A DNA stretch of 64,000 nt from Methanomassiliicoccus luminyensis B10 (GTDB taxonomy: Archaea > Thermoplasmatota > Thermoplasmata > Methanomassiliicoccales > Methanomassiliicoccaceae), in assembly GCF_000308215.1 (NCBI RefSeq), contig NZ_CAJE01000012.1, forward strand, positions 310,001 to 374,000, in the 5' to 3' direction. Below, one piece after another: positions 9,120 through 17,306 of the stretch; position 1 is the first letter of the stretch, and each line of letters begins with the position of its first letter. The translations under genes and the position numbers were made by a program. The notes under the pieces are model-generated. The model saw only the letters and a program-made list of their open reading frames with translations. It had not been told where the DNA came from and searched no databases.

Positions 9120-9542
9120 ATGAGCGGGGAGGAGGCCGGGAAGGCCAAGAGCTGCGAGCCCAGGCCACGCGGCCGTCTGAACCGGGCGGTATGGAACGTT
9201 CTCGGGACCTTCTTCGTCGTGCTGGGGGCCATCGGGATCGCGCTGCCGGTGCTGCCCACCACCCCGTTCGTCCTCCTGGCCGCGGCATGCTATGCCAAGG
9301 GCTCCGAGAGAATGCATTGCTGGCTGATGAACAACAAGTACTTCGGCAAGTACCTCCGCGATTACGCCGAGCACAGGGGCATGCCGATGCGCGCCAAGAT
9401 CGTTTCCATACTGTTCGTATGGGCGGGCATTCTGTTCTCAGCGTACTTCTTCGTCCCCGTGCTGTGGGGCCAGATTGCCATGGTCGCCGTCGCGATAGGG
9501 GTCACCGTCCACCTGCTGAAGCTCAAGACCCTTAGGTCCTGA
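9120..9542 (+). CDS. DUF454 (YbaN-type) inner-membrane protein
   Basis: 140 residues. Matches the DUF454/YbaN family: after a basic N-terminus comes a hydrophobic segment VWNVLGTFFVVLGAIGIALPVLPTTPFVLLAAACYAKGSERMH, including the family hallmark LPTTPFxLL, then WLMNNKYFGKYL and two more membrane segments (SILFVWAGILFSAYFFVPVLW, IAMVAVAIGVTVHLL). Function is unknown. The ATG at 9120 is used; the preceding in-frame TTG at 9111 is less likely. It ends 49 nt before the pirin start. Confidence 0.85.
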   Translation: MSGEEAGKAKSCEPRPRGRLNRAVWNVLGTFFVVLGAIGIALPVLPTTPFVLLAAACYAKGSERMHCWLMNNKYFGKYLRDYAEHRGMPMRAKIVSILFVWAGILFSAYFFVPVLWGQIAMVAVAIGVTVHLLKLKTLRS

Positions 9543-9591
9543 AGGCCCGGTGCCTAAAGCGTATATACGTCCGCTTGCCACGTGGCAGGCC

Positions 9592-10449
9592 ATGAAGGAT
9601 ACGACCAAGATGATGCGGAGGGTCGACAGGGTCCTGAAGGGCGAGGAGACCATGGAGGGCGCGGGCGTGCGCCTGAAGCGCGTCCTGGGTCGGGACGAAC
9701 GATCGACCCTGGACCCGTTCCTCATGCTGGACATGTTCGAGTCTGACGACCCCCGCGACTACCAGGCGGGGTTCCCGGCGCACCCCCACCGGGGCATCGA
9801 GACCGTAACCTACATGTTGAAGGGAGAGATGGAGCACGGGGACAGCACCGGGACCAGGGGCCTGATAGGTCCCGGAGAGGCGCAGTGGATGACCGCGGGG
9901 AGCGGGATCATCCACCAGGAGATGCCGGTGGTGTCGTCCGAGGGGATAAACGGCCTGCAACTATGGGTGAACCTGCCCCAGCGGGCCAAGATGAAGAGGC
10001 CCCAGTACCGGGACGTCAGGAAGGACAGCATCAAGAAGGTGGACCTGGGCGACGGCGTGGAGGCCAGGATCATTGCCGGCGAGCTTGAGGGGTCTGCCGG
10101 CCCGGTAAGGGACCTGGAATCCGACATCCAGTTCTTCGACGTGGTCATGAACCCTGGCAGCACCGTCTCGCTGAACGTGCCCAGAGGCCGCACCTCTTTC
10201 GCCCTGGTGCTGGACGGCGCGGCCTCCTTCGAGCCCGGCGGCTCGCCCGTCAAGAAGGGCGAGGCAGCGGTGTTCGCCGACGGGGACTCCGTTCAGGCCG
10301 GCGCGTCGGACCGCGGGGCCAGGTTCCTGCTCATCTCCGGAGATCCCCTGAACGAGCCGGTGTTCTGGCGCGGGCCCATCGTGGTGAACTCGCAGGAAGA
10401 GCTGGACCGGACCTTCGAGGAACTGCGGAACGGTACCTTCGTCAAGTGA
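9592..10449 (+). CDS. pirin family protein
   Basis: About 285 residues, normal for pirin (bicupin). The N-terminal cupin carries the metal-binding motif FPAHPHRGIETVTYMLKGEMEHGDSTG (His-x-His and Glu/His), then MTAGSGIIHQEMP. The second cupin is degenerate, as is usual. Pirins act as quercetinases or as redox-sensing iron proteins. The ATG at 9592 is chosen because a TATA box GTATATACG (about 9561-9569) lies 27 nt upstream, placing this codon at a leaderless 5' end; an in-frame GTG at 9550 would lie upstream of the TATA box. Confidence 0.9.
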   Translation: MKDTTKMMRRVDRVLKGEETMEGAGVRLKRVLGRDERSTLDPFLMLDMFESDDPRDYQAGFPAHPHRGIETVTYMLKGEMEHGDSTGTRGLIGPGEAQWMTAGSGIIHQEMPVVSSEGINGLQLWVNLPQRAKMKRPQYRDVRKDSIKKVDLGDGVEARIIAGELEGSAGPVRDLESDIQFFDVVMNPGSTVSLNVPRGRTSFALVLDGAASFEPGGSPVKKGEAAVFADGDSVQAGASDRGARFLLISGDPLNEPVFWRGPIVVNSQEELDRTFEELRNGTFVK

Positions 10450-10562
10450 GGACGCCGATCCTCCTTTTTATCTTCGATCGTCCATGGATGTCTGGTCCGG
10501 CGTTCGGTTCAGACAGGACATTTTTTAAACGGTGATGCATATTAGCCGTTCGGGATGCACTT

Positions 10563-10781
10563 ATGGTTGCTGACGTGAAAGTTCCAGCTCAAGATGCGGA
10601 GAAGGCCGAGGAGAAGCGCAGGGAGAACGTGTGGAGGGTCGCCCCCCGCATATGGGAGAGGTGCCTGACCTGCGAGGTGCGCAAGAAGTGCACCGAGGCC
10701 GGGGTGGTAAGGGGATCCAGGGCCTGCATCAATGCCCGCGCTTCCCTGATAAAGAGAGGCGGCGAGAAAGGGCCGTTCTAA
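10563..10781 (+). CDS. small four-cysteine protein
   Basis: 72 residues, not recognised. It holds CLTCEVRKKC and a later Cys in RGSRACINARA, giving four Cys that could bind zinc or an iron-sulphur cluster. The N-terminus is charged. A TATA-like TTTTTTAAA at about 10,521-10,530 lies some 30 nt upstream, supporting leaderless transcription from this ATG. It stands alone between the pirin gene and a convergent surface protein. Confidence 0.6.
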   Translation: MVADVKVPAQDAEKAEEKRRENVWRVAPRIWERCLTCEVRKKCTEAGVVRGSRACINARASLIKRGGEKGPF

Positions 10782-10902
10782 GGCGACATTCAGGGCCATA
10801 ATCAGGCTGCAGATAATGCGTCATTGGCTTCGCGTCCAGCGATAGCATTGAAGAGAACGGGCAGGGAAGGTCTTGTCTCCGGCCGCCCCGGGTCCGTCGC
10901 GA

Positions 10903-11451
10903 TCACCGTTCCTGCTCGGAAGGCCCGACCGGCCCAGCGGTCTGCCTTGCGGAACGCTTCTTCCGCCTCCTCCATAGCAGGAAGAGCACCGCGGCGATGA
11001 CGGCCACGGCCGCCACGGCGATCATGACGACATTCACCCAGTTCGGACCGTTGGCGATCTCGTAGGCCACAGTGGCCGGTCTGCCCGCGTAGGTCTCGCC
11101 GTGGACCTGCGAGTTGTCAATGATGACGTAGTACATGCCCGGGTCCAGCTTCACCTTCGCGTCCACCGAGGTGACGCCCATGAAGCTCCCTCCGTCCACG
11201 ATATCATACGATCGCAGGGACTTGTTCAGCTTGGCATAGTTCTCCTCGTCCAGGACGAAGACGTCGACCTCGTGGTTGGCGGTGACGGAGATCGACATTT
11301 CCGTGGCGGACCTCACCTCGTAGCTCAGCAACAGATATTCTCCGGGCTGAATGGTCTGGGTCATTGCCGCGGCCGAGGCCGCCGGCGCGGCGAGCAGGCC
11401 GACCAGCAAAATGGCTAACGCTAGTCCAGTGAACGGTTGGGAGCCCCTCAT
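10903..11451 (-). CDS. secreted beta-domain protein with C-terminal anchor
   Basis: 182 residues, family not recognised. Signal peptide at 1-28 (LALAILLVGLLAAPAASAAA), one compact beta-rich domain (about 32-132) with PGEYLLLSYEV and LDPGMYYVIIDNSQVHGETYAGRPATVAYEI resembling bacterial PPC-type or jelly-roll pre-peptidase domains, then a transmembrane helix (VNVVMIAVAAVAVIAAVLFLLW) and a basic tail RRRKKR. So it is an exported protein held in the membrane by its C-terminus. Possible role in cell-surface binding is inference. Confidence 0.7.
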   Translation of the reverse strand: MRGSQPFTGLALAILLVGLLAAPAASAAAMTQTIQPGEYLLLSYEVRSATEMSISVTANHEVDVFVLDEENYAKLNKSLRSYDIVDGGSFMGVTSVDAKVKLDPGMYYVIIDNSQVHGETYAGRPATVAYEIANGPNWVNVVMIAVAAVAVIAAVLFLLWRRRKKRSARQTAGPVGPSEQER

Positions 11452-11531
11452 CGTTTTCCCACGTTACATGATTTCATCAACAACATGATGAAACCAAGCA
11501 TTTCCCTGCGATGGGGAAAAGAGGTCCCGGC

Positions 11532-13268
11532 TCACTCTTCCAGCGTGGAGAGGTCGCCCAGCGGCTGCCCCAGCTCCTTCGCTTTCAGGACCCGCCTCAT
11601 GATCTTGCCCGATCGGGTCTTCGGAAGCTTCTCGACGAACTCGATCTCCCGCGGATACGCGTAATACGCCAGGCGGGTCTTCACGAAGCGCGTTATCTCT
11701 TCCTTGAGCTTCTCTGACGGCGCATAGCCGGGCCTCAAGGAGACGAACGCCTTGACGATCTCGCCCCTCAGCTCGTCGGGCTTGCCGATGACGCCAGCCT
11801 CCGCTACTGCTGGATGCTCGATCAGAGCGGACTCCACCTCGAACGGTCCCAGCCTCTCCCCGGAGGTCTTGATGACGTCATCCGCCCGACCAAGGAACCA
11901 AAGGAAGCCGTCCTCGTCCTTGTAGGCCTGGTCCCCGGTGATGTACCAGCCCGGGATCCTGAAGTACTCCTTGTAGGTGGAGGCGTTCCTCCAGATGCCG
12001 ATCATCATGGACGGCCAGCCGGGGCGGAGCGCCAGGAACCCCTCTCCATACGGCGGGACCTCCGCCCCGTTCTCGTCCACCACGGCGGCAATGAGCCCAT
12101 GGATGGGCTTGCCCATGGAGCCGGGCTTGATGATGTTGCAGGGATAGTTGACGATGCAGGGGGCGCCCGTTTCGGTCTGCCACCAGTTGTCGTGGACCCT
12201 CTTCCCCATGGTCCTCATGGCCCAGCGGATGACCTCCGCGTTGAGCGGCTCTCCGGCGGAGCAGATGTGGCGAAGCTTGCTGAGGTCGAACTCCTTGACG
12301 ACATCGTCACCGGCCCTCATGAGCATCCTCAGGGCGGTGGGTGCGGTGTACCACACGCTGACCTTAAATTTCTCCAGGAGGTAGTACCATGCCCGGGCAT
12401 CGAAACGGCCCTCGTACGATATGATGGACGTCCCCAGGAACCAGGGGGCGAATATGCCGGCAGAGGTTCCGGTGACCCAGCCGGGGTCGGCGGTGCACCA
12501 GTAGGTATCTTCCTCTCTGAGATCGAGGACATACTTGGCTGCGGCCATCTGCTGCACCATGGCCCGGTGGCCGAGCATGATGCCCTTCGGTTTTCCGGTC
12601 GAGCCGGAAGTGTAGTGGATTATGTAGGGGTCGGTGGGCTTCATGGGGACCGCCTTGAACCCATGGTCCCCCATGGCCAACAGCTCGCGGAAGCTGATGA
12701 TGTCCTTCCCGAGCCCTCGCAGGCTGCTGATCTCCTCGTCGTTCCCTACCACCACGATCTTCTGCAGATCTACAAGTTCATGCAGCACCGGCTCGATGCG
12801 CTTCAGCAGGTAGGGTGAGGTGAAGATGATATTGCAGCCACTGTCCAGGGCGCGGTCCTTGATCGCTTCCGGGCCCAGGGCGGAGAACAGCGGTCCGGCG
12901 ATGCCGCCCATCTTAATGATGCCTAGGATGGAAGCGTACACCTCGAAGCCCCGGTCCAGGTACACGAAGATCCGGTCGCCCTTCTGCGCGCCCAGCTTGA
13001 CCAGGCCGTCGGCGATCTTGCTGGACACCCCTGACATCTCGTCGAAGGTGTACTTCTCCACCCGGGAGTCGGCCTTCACGGCGTACAGGGCGATCTTGTT
13101 CTTGCGCCAGCTGTGGGAGTGGCGGTCGACGGCCTCGGCGGCGATGTTGTAGACTCCGCCGTGGTACCACTCGAAGTCCTCGTGAATGGATGCCCAGTTG
13201 AACTCCTTCGACAGCTGCTCGTAGTCTTGCAGGTTCCCTGTGCCCCTGGGAGGCAATACATCATCCAA
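11532..13268 (-). CDS. AMP-forming acetyl/acyl-CoA synthetase
   Basis: 578 residues, ANL superfamily. Landmarks in order: ATP-binding P-loop YTSGSTGKPKG, VSVWYTAPTALRML, DNWWQTETG (acetyl-CoA-synthetase type A5 motif), GWYITGDQAYKDEDGFLWFLGRADDVIKTSGERLGPFEVE, and the C-terminal catalytic lysine in KTRSGKIMRR. The WWQTETG tryptophan usually limits the acyl pocket to short chains, so acetate or propionate is likely. The start is TTG at 13,268, read after AGGTGATG with 6-7 nt spacing. A TATA-like ACTTTATATCCC lies upstream. In this organism it would activate acetate for assimilation. Confidence 0.9.
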   Translation of the reverse strand: MDDVLPPRGTGNLQDYEQLSKEFNWASIHEDFEWYHGGVYNIAAEAVDRHSHSWRKNKIALYAVKADSRVEKYTFDEMSGVSSKIADGLVKLGAQKGDRIFVYLDRGFEVYASILGIIKMGGIAGPLFSALGPEAIKDRALDSGCNIIFTSPYLLKRIEPVLHELVDLQKIVVVGNDEEISSLRGLGKDIISFRELLAMGDHGFKAVPMKPTDPYIIHYTSGSTGKPKGIMLGHRAMVQQMAAAKYVLDLREEDTYWCTADPGWVTGTSAGIFAPWFLGTSIISYEGRFDARAWYYLLEKFKVSVWYTAPTALRMLMRAGDDVVKEFDLSKLRHICSAGEPLNAEVIRWAMRTMGKRVHDNWWQTETGAPCIVNYPCNIIKPGSMGKPIHGLIAAVVDENGAEVPPYGEGFLALRPGWPSMMIGIWRNASTYKEYFRIPGWYITGDQAYKDEDGFLWFLGRADDVIKTSGERLGPFEVESALIEHPAVAEAGVIGKPDELRGEIVKAFVSLRPGYAPSEKLKEEITRFVKTRLAYYAYPREIEFVEKLPKTRSGKIMRRVLKAKELGQPLGDLSTLEE

Positions 13269-13582
13269 TCCAACATCACCTAGACTGGCGACCTAAAAAC
13301 ATAGTGGGATATAAAGTCCACGACCAGTGGAACAACGCGGCCAGATCGATGGACAGAGGGGCGTGGCGGCAGAACGGATGTCCCCTGCATCGCATGACCT
13401 CGCCTCGACGTTCCGCTGTCGCGATGAGGTCGACGGCAAATTGCAACATCGCGGGATAGGGCGCCGGTGAGAACGCTCGGAAGGCGCTCCGGCCGGCAAT
13501 CCCTCACCGTTCATATGATGGGGCCCACTTATCGAGCGGACAAACGGCATCAATGCCCCGTTGCGCTCGTTCATGCGATATC
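13269..13582. other. intergenic region between divergent genes
   Basis: About 314 nt separating the acyl-CoA synthetase (minus) and the hydrolase (plus). It carries the TATA-like element of the synthetase near 13,305-13,316. No other coding or RNA feature was recognised. Confidence 0.5.
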
Positions 13583-14440
13583 ATGAATGTCGGTACCAAG
13601 TACATCGAAGTAGAGCCGGGGGTGTATAACTACGTGCAGGACTGGGGTGAGGGGCGGCCGCTCCTGCTCATCCACGGGTGGCCGCTGAGCCACCGCATGT
13701 TCGACGCGCAGTCCGCGGAGCTGCCCAAGAGGGGGATCAGGGTGATCACGTACGACCTGCGAGGGTTCGGACGATCAAGCAAGACCTGGAACGGTCTGGA
13801 CTACGACACCTGGGCCAATGATGTGGACAAGATCATAGAGGCCCTGGACCTGAGCGACGTCACCCTGGCCGGGTTCTCCATGGGAGGGGCGATCGCCATG
13901 CACTACGTAGCGACCAAGCGCGACTGGAAGGTGTCGAAGCTGGCCTTGTGCGCTGCTGCCGGACCCAGCTTCATCGCCAGGGATGGCTTTCCCCAAGGGG
14001 TGCCGAAGGAGGTCGCCCAGGGCATCATTGACATGGAAAAGAGCGATCCGGCCAGGTCAAAGCGGGAGTTCGGGAAGAGCTTCTTCTCCACGCCGGTCAG
14101 TGAGGAGATCGCCAGATGGTATGACAGCATCGGCATGGAGGCGCCCCCGCGTTCCACCATCAGGGGGATGGAGGAGCTGCGGGACCGGGACCTGAGAGGG
14201 GAGATGAAGAACATAGGCATCCCCACGCGCATCTTCCACGGCATCAACGACAAGATAGTGCCGTTCGCTCTGGGGGAGTGGCAGAGGGACAACATCGAAG
14301 GGTCCGTGCTGGTCAAGTTCGACAAAGGAGGCCACGCTTTTGCCTATGAGGAGATGGACAAGTTCAACGACGAGATGGAGCGGTTCGTCAAGGAAGAGGC
14401 GAAGGGCAGGGTGGAGGTGGCCGCCCGGGCCAGAGGATGA
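13583..14440 (+). CDS. alpha/beta hydrolase
   Basis: 285 residues. Alpha/beta hydrolase of the haloperoxidase/esterase group: oxyanion-hole LLIHGWPLSHRMF, nucleophile elbow GFSMGG (Ser), acid in GINDKIVPF and catalytic His in KGGHAFAYEE. The ATG at 13,583 gives an N-terminus (MNVGTKYIEVEPGVYNYVQDWG) that fits family members; two upstream in-frame starts add only Cys/Arg-rich sequence. Cytoplasmic, substrate unknown. Confidence 0.88.
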   Translation: MNVGTKYIEVEPGVYNYVQDWGEGRPLLLIHGWPLSHRMFDAQSAELPKRGIRVITYDLRGFGRSSKTWNGLDYDTWANDVDKIIEALDLSDVTLAGFSMGGAIAMHYVATKRDWKVSKLALCAAAGPSFIARDGFPQGVPKEVAQGIIDMEKSDPARSKREFGKSFFSTPVSEEIARWYDSIGMEAPPRSTIRGMEELRDRDLRGEMKNIGIPTRIFHGINDKIVPFALGEWQRDNIEGSVLVKFDKGGHAFAYEEMDKFNDEMERFVKEEAKGRVEVAARARG

Positions 14441-14668
14441 GGCCGTTCGGCCGTCCCCGGCCCGTCCGACAACAGCGGGGATCGAAGTGCCCTCGCCCAG
14501 CGGCCGCCCGCTGATCCTGCGGCACACTGGACTATCCTGCGGAACGGGGCCTATAATACTTTACTTTCGGCTAGATATTCGACCGTTATGCATGATATCT
14601 TCGAGCCGTTCTCTGAAGACTCGAAGGTTGAATATATAATGAACCGCGTTATGGTACCTTGGGGAACC

Positions 14669-14818
14669 ATGGTAAAGGTCTGCTTAAGTTGTGAGCTGGA
14701 GGTAGAGAATGGAACGGAGAAGTGCCCTGTCTGCGGCGGGGAGCTGCGGAAGAGGACCGTTGGCGACGCGATCGTCAACCTGTTCGAAGCGTCGGAAAAG
14801 AAGGACGAGTCGACCTGA
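14669..14818 (+). CDS. small single zinc-ribbon protein
   Basis: 49 residues with one ribbon, CLSCELEVENGTEKCPVCGG, followed by a short charged helix (VGDAIVNLFEASEKKDES). A strong TATA box GAATATATAATG (about 14,630-14,641) lies some 30 nt before the ATG at 14,669, which favours it over in-frame ATGs at 14,588 and 14,651. Function unknown. Confidence 0.6.
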   Translation: MVKVCLSCELEVENGTEKCPVCGGELRKRTVGDAIVNLFEASEKKDEST

Positions 14819-15047
14819 CTCCGGCCATGCCCTGGCTGGGCGGCCTGCGGCCGACAGTACGGCCGTTCGCTGAGCAATTTCAATAATTTTAAATAATCAA
14901 AGGAGAATGTGCTAATTGTATTCGCTGACGTTCCCAGGACATAGCCATTGGGGACACGGGTGCTGAACCCTTGTGTCGCCTGGGAACCTCAGTCTATATC
15001 TCAGGCACTTTTGGAAGGCTTTTTAAATCCATACTTGCTCAAGAGCC

Positions 15048-15665
15048 ATGTTGCAGCCTCCACAGACAGCTACGGTCCTCATCGACAACGGGTACCTGGT
15101 GAAGATCCTGGAGTACGAGTTCCACAATGCCCGGCTGGACTACGCGGCGTTCTCGGACTGCGTGTGCCGTATGAACTCGTGCGTGCGCAGGAACACTATA
15201 TTCTTCGATGCCGCGCCGGTGCAGTTCAGGGACTCCAGCTCCCGGGAGAGGAAGAAGTATGCCAACAAGCAGCGGTTCTTCGCCGAGCTGGCCAAGCTGC
15301 CGGATTTCGAGGTCAAGCTGGGAAAGCTTGTCCCCTATTATGACTGGGTCACCGGGGAGTCGAAGATGAGGCAGAAGGGCGTGGACGTGCAGATCGCGGT
15401 CGACATGGTGGCGATCTCGTGGGACCCCGCCCGGAAGGTGGACAAGATCATCCTTATTGCCGGGGACGGGGACTTCGAGCCCGCCGTCAAGTACGTCCGT
15501 ACCCTGGGGAGGGAGGTGGTGCTGTATCACTCCGCGCGAAGGAACAAAGATGGGTCGAAGAAGGTCGCCGACGCGCTTAGGGCCGCTTGTGACGAATGCT
15601 ATCCGCTGGACCAGGGCTTTATGACGGAGTGCTTCTACGACGGAAGGAAAGTTGCGGGAACGTAA
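15048..15665 (+). CDS. NYN-domain (LabA/DUF88-like) PIN-type nuclease
   Basis: 205 residues. NYN domain of the LabA/DUF88 type: the first acidic site is in TVLIDNGYL, then GVDVQIAVDMV (central Asp) and IILIAGDGDFEPAVKYVRTLGREVVLY (the GDGDF motif). These are the conserved acidic residues of the PIN-like fold, which usually cut RNA. It stands alone, with TATA-like TTTTTAAAT at about 15,020-15,028 and the ATG about 23 nt further on. The target is unknown. Confidence 0.85.
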   Translation: MLQPPQTATVLIDNGYLVKILEYEFHNARLDYAAFSDCVCRMNSCVRRNTIFFDAAPVQFRDSSSRERKKYANKQRFFAELAKLPDFEVKLGKLVPYYDWVTGESKMRQKGVDVQIAVDMVAISWDPARKVDKIILIAGDGDFEPAVKYVRTLGREVVLYHSARRNKDGSKKVADALRAACDECYPLDQGFMTECFYDGRKVAGT

Positions 15666-16072
15666 ACCGAATCCGTTTCAATCATGATCAGCAATTTGCA
15701 TATTGGATCGGATTCTGAGACCCGGGCCCGATATGTTGTCCAAAGAATTGATCACGAATATCCATTTGCCACCTCTCCAGAGGATCCTCATCTTTTCAGA
15801 TAACGGTCTTGGAATCCATAGGAATCATGTCATCTCAGTATAGCTGGTTTATCGTGAATAGTATGGTCTTGTGATGCCTGTCCATCGACCTGCTTTTTCA
15901 CATAATTTAATCTCGTTTCGTTAATAGGGAATAATTCTGCAAGTTCCTGTAAGCCATAAATAGGTAGGATAGAATTAATTGGATCTATAGCAAGGGCCCT
16001 GGATTTTTAATGAGCGTCCCCTGCTGGAACCCGTTAAAGGGAGCGAGTTCCGCTCACAACGGGATCGGTGGG
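15666..16072. other. AT-rich intergenic region
   Basis: About 407 nt of lower-GC DNA without a convincing open reading frame, tRNA or hairpin terminator. It separates the NYN gene from the methyltransferase island and may mark the island's edge. Confidence 0.4.
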
Positions 16073-16312
16073 TCATTCATCCTCGGGTGGAGGCGGTATG
16101 TCCTTTATCATTCCCCGCTCCTGCATGCGGCCGAGGAAGTCCTCTCGGTAGGCTACGTGGTCAAGGTAGTACCGTACGGAGGAGAGGATGAACTCGGATC
16201 GAGACATGTAACCCTTTTTGTTCACCCAAAGGTCTATTTCCGCGACCAATGCGGGAGGCATTCGTACGTTCACTATCTTGGAATCTTCTTGGTTTCCGGA
16301 TTTCCGGGGCAT
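16073..16312 (-). CDS. ribbon-helix-helix (CopG-type) repressor
   Basis: 79 residues. The core SKIVNVRMPPALVAEIDLWVNKKGYMSRSEFILSSVRYYLDHV is a ribbon-helix-helix DNA-binding domain: a beta strand (KIVNVRMP), then two helices with the typical G-YxSRSEFI turn. The ATG at 16,312 is preferred over 16,330 because the TATA-like TTTAATATAC (complement of about 16,337-16,346) lies 26-30 nt away. Its promoter and that of the divergent corrinoid operon share the half-site GTAATACA, so autoregulation and control of the methyltransferase genes are likely (inference). Confidence 0.85.
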   Translation of the reverse strand: MPRKSGNQEDSKIVNVRMPPALVAEIDLWVNKKGYMSRSEFILSSVRYYLDHVAYREDFLGRMQERGMIKDIPPPPEDE

Positions 16313-16321
16313 TCGATCGTT

Positions 16322-16344
16322 GTAATACACTTGTGTTGTATATT
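16322..16344. promoter_or_regulatory. RHH operator (imperfect) at repressor promoter
   Basis: GTAATACA (16,322-16,329) followed by an imperfect inverted copy TGTATATTA (16,336-16,344). The half-site is identical to that of the perfect palindrome at 16,393-16,414. It lies between the TATA box and the start of the repressor gene. Confidence 0.55.
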
Positions 16345-16392
16345 AAAGTCCTCCGTGCCCAAAAACTAAAGGAAAGAATAATATATCTACAA

Positions 16393-16414
16393 TTGTATTA
16401 CACAAGTAATACAA
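16393..16414. promoter_or_regulatory. perfect palindromic operator upstream of the corrinoid operon
   Basis: TTGTATTAC-ACAA-GTAATACAA: 9-bp arms, 4-nt spacer, no mismatch. It lies just downstream of a TATA-like AATAATATATC (about 16,377-16,387), so bound protein would cover the transcription start of the corrinoid operon. The probable ligand is the adjacent RHH protein. Confidence 0.7.
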
Positions 16415-16651
16415 GAAACCATCTCCATCCGAAATAGGGACGACCACAATGAGCCAAACGGAACGTATTGCGTGGCTTTTCGCGGCCTTGACCTCTAGAA
16501 CGGCGTTCAAGGTAGCTCCTAGCCCCCCATTGAACCGTATTGCCGGAAATCGTCGTTCTCTTTGATCTCTCCGGCAAGATTCACATCTAACTCGTCAGGC
16601 GGGAACGCCCATCCGATGAGATAGCGGTCCAGCCAGATAGGAGGAAAACAA
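16415..16651 (+). promoter_or_regulatory. long 5' leader of the corrinoid operon
   Basis: If transcription starts near 16,410 the leader is about 240 nt. Long leaders are known for methanol and methylamine methyltransferase operons in Methanosarcina. It contains a 38-codon open frame (16,449-16,565) starting at ATG and ending in TGA, with only a weak ribosome-binding site, which might be a leader peptide. No known riboswitch was recognised. Confidence 0.4.
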
Positions 16652-17305
16652 ATGGGAAACCAAGAGGAAATATTGGAAGGACTGAAGAACAGCGTGATAG
16701 ACTACGACCAAGATAAGGCCAAGGTCTACGCTATCCGAGCCGTAAATGACGGCATGGACGCACAGAAAGCCATCACCGACGGGCTGAGTGCGGGGATGAG
16801 TGAAGTGGGACAGCGGTACGAAAAACAAGATATGTACCTGCCGGAAGTAATGGCTGCATCACAAGCCATGTATGCGGCGCTAAATATCCTGATGCCTCAC
16901 CTGAGTGCCAAGGATGACACTAAGGTAATGAAGAAGGTAGTCATTGGCACCGTGGAGGGTGATGTGCATTCGATCGGTAAAACGATCGTAGGTACACTCC
17001 TTAAGGTGCATGGCTATGATGTCCAGGACCTCGGAGCGGATGTCCCCATAAATACGTTCATCGAGACCGCGGAGAAGAGCCAAGCAGATGTGATCGCCAT
17101 GAGCACGCTCATGACCACTACGATGGCGGGCATGGAAGATGCCATGAAGTCCCTCAAGGCCAAGGGGATCCGGGACAAATTCAAGGTGGCCGTCGGCGGA
17201 GCTCCGGTGAACGAGGAATTCTGCCGGCTCATTGGCGCGGACTTCACCGCCACCAACGCGGAGAAGGCGGTCGAAGAGGCCAACAGAGTGTTCGGAGGCG
17301 AGTAG
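16652..17305 (+). CDS. methyltransferase cognate corrinoid protein (MtaC/MtbC/MttC family)
   Basis: 217 residues, the normal length. The N-terminal helical cap (about 1-90) is followed by a cobalamin-binding Rossmann domain with D104-V-H106-S-I-G109, where H106 is the lower cobalt ligand, and the later STLMTTTM and VAVGGAPV motifs. It shuttles a methyl group on cob(I)alamin between a substrate-specific methyltransferase and a UroD-type enzyme that methylates coenzyme M. AGGAGG about 6 nt before the ATG. The partner methyltransferase gene starts 1 nt after its stop. Which substrate it serves is unknown, as no MtaB, MtmB, MtbB or MttB gene is adjacent. Confidence 0.93.
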   Translation: MGNQEEILEGLKNSVIDYDQDKAKVYAIRAVNDGMDAQKAITDGLSAGMSEVGQRYEKQDMYLPEVMAASQAMYAALNILMPHLSAKDDTKVMKKVVIGTVEGDVHSIGKTIVGTLLKVHGYDVQDLGADVPINTFIETAEKSQADVIAMSTLMTTTMAGMEDAMKSLKAKGIRDKFKVAVGGAPVNEEFCRLIGADFTATNAEKAVEEANRVFGGE

Positions 17306-17306
17306 G

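Noticed and set aside
15970-15990. ATTGGATCTATAG as another copy of the TTGGAT-N5-ATCCAA operator
   Set aside because: Only one arm matches; the second arm is absent.
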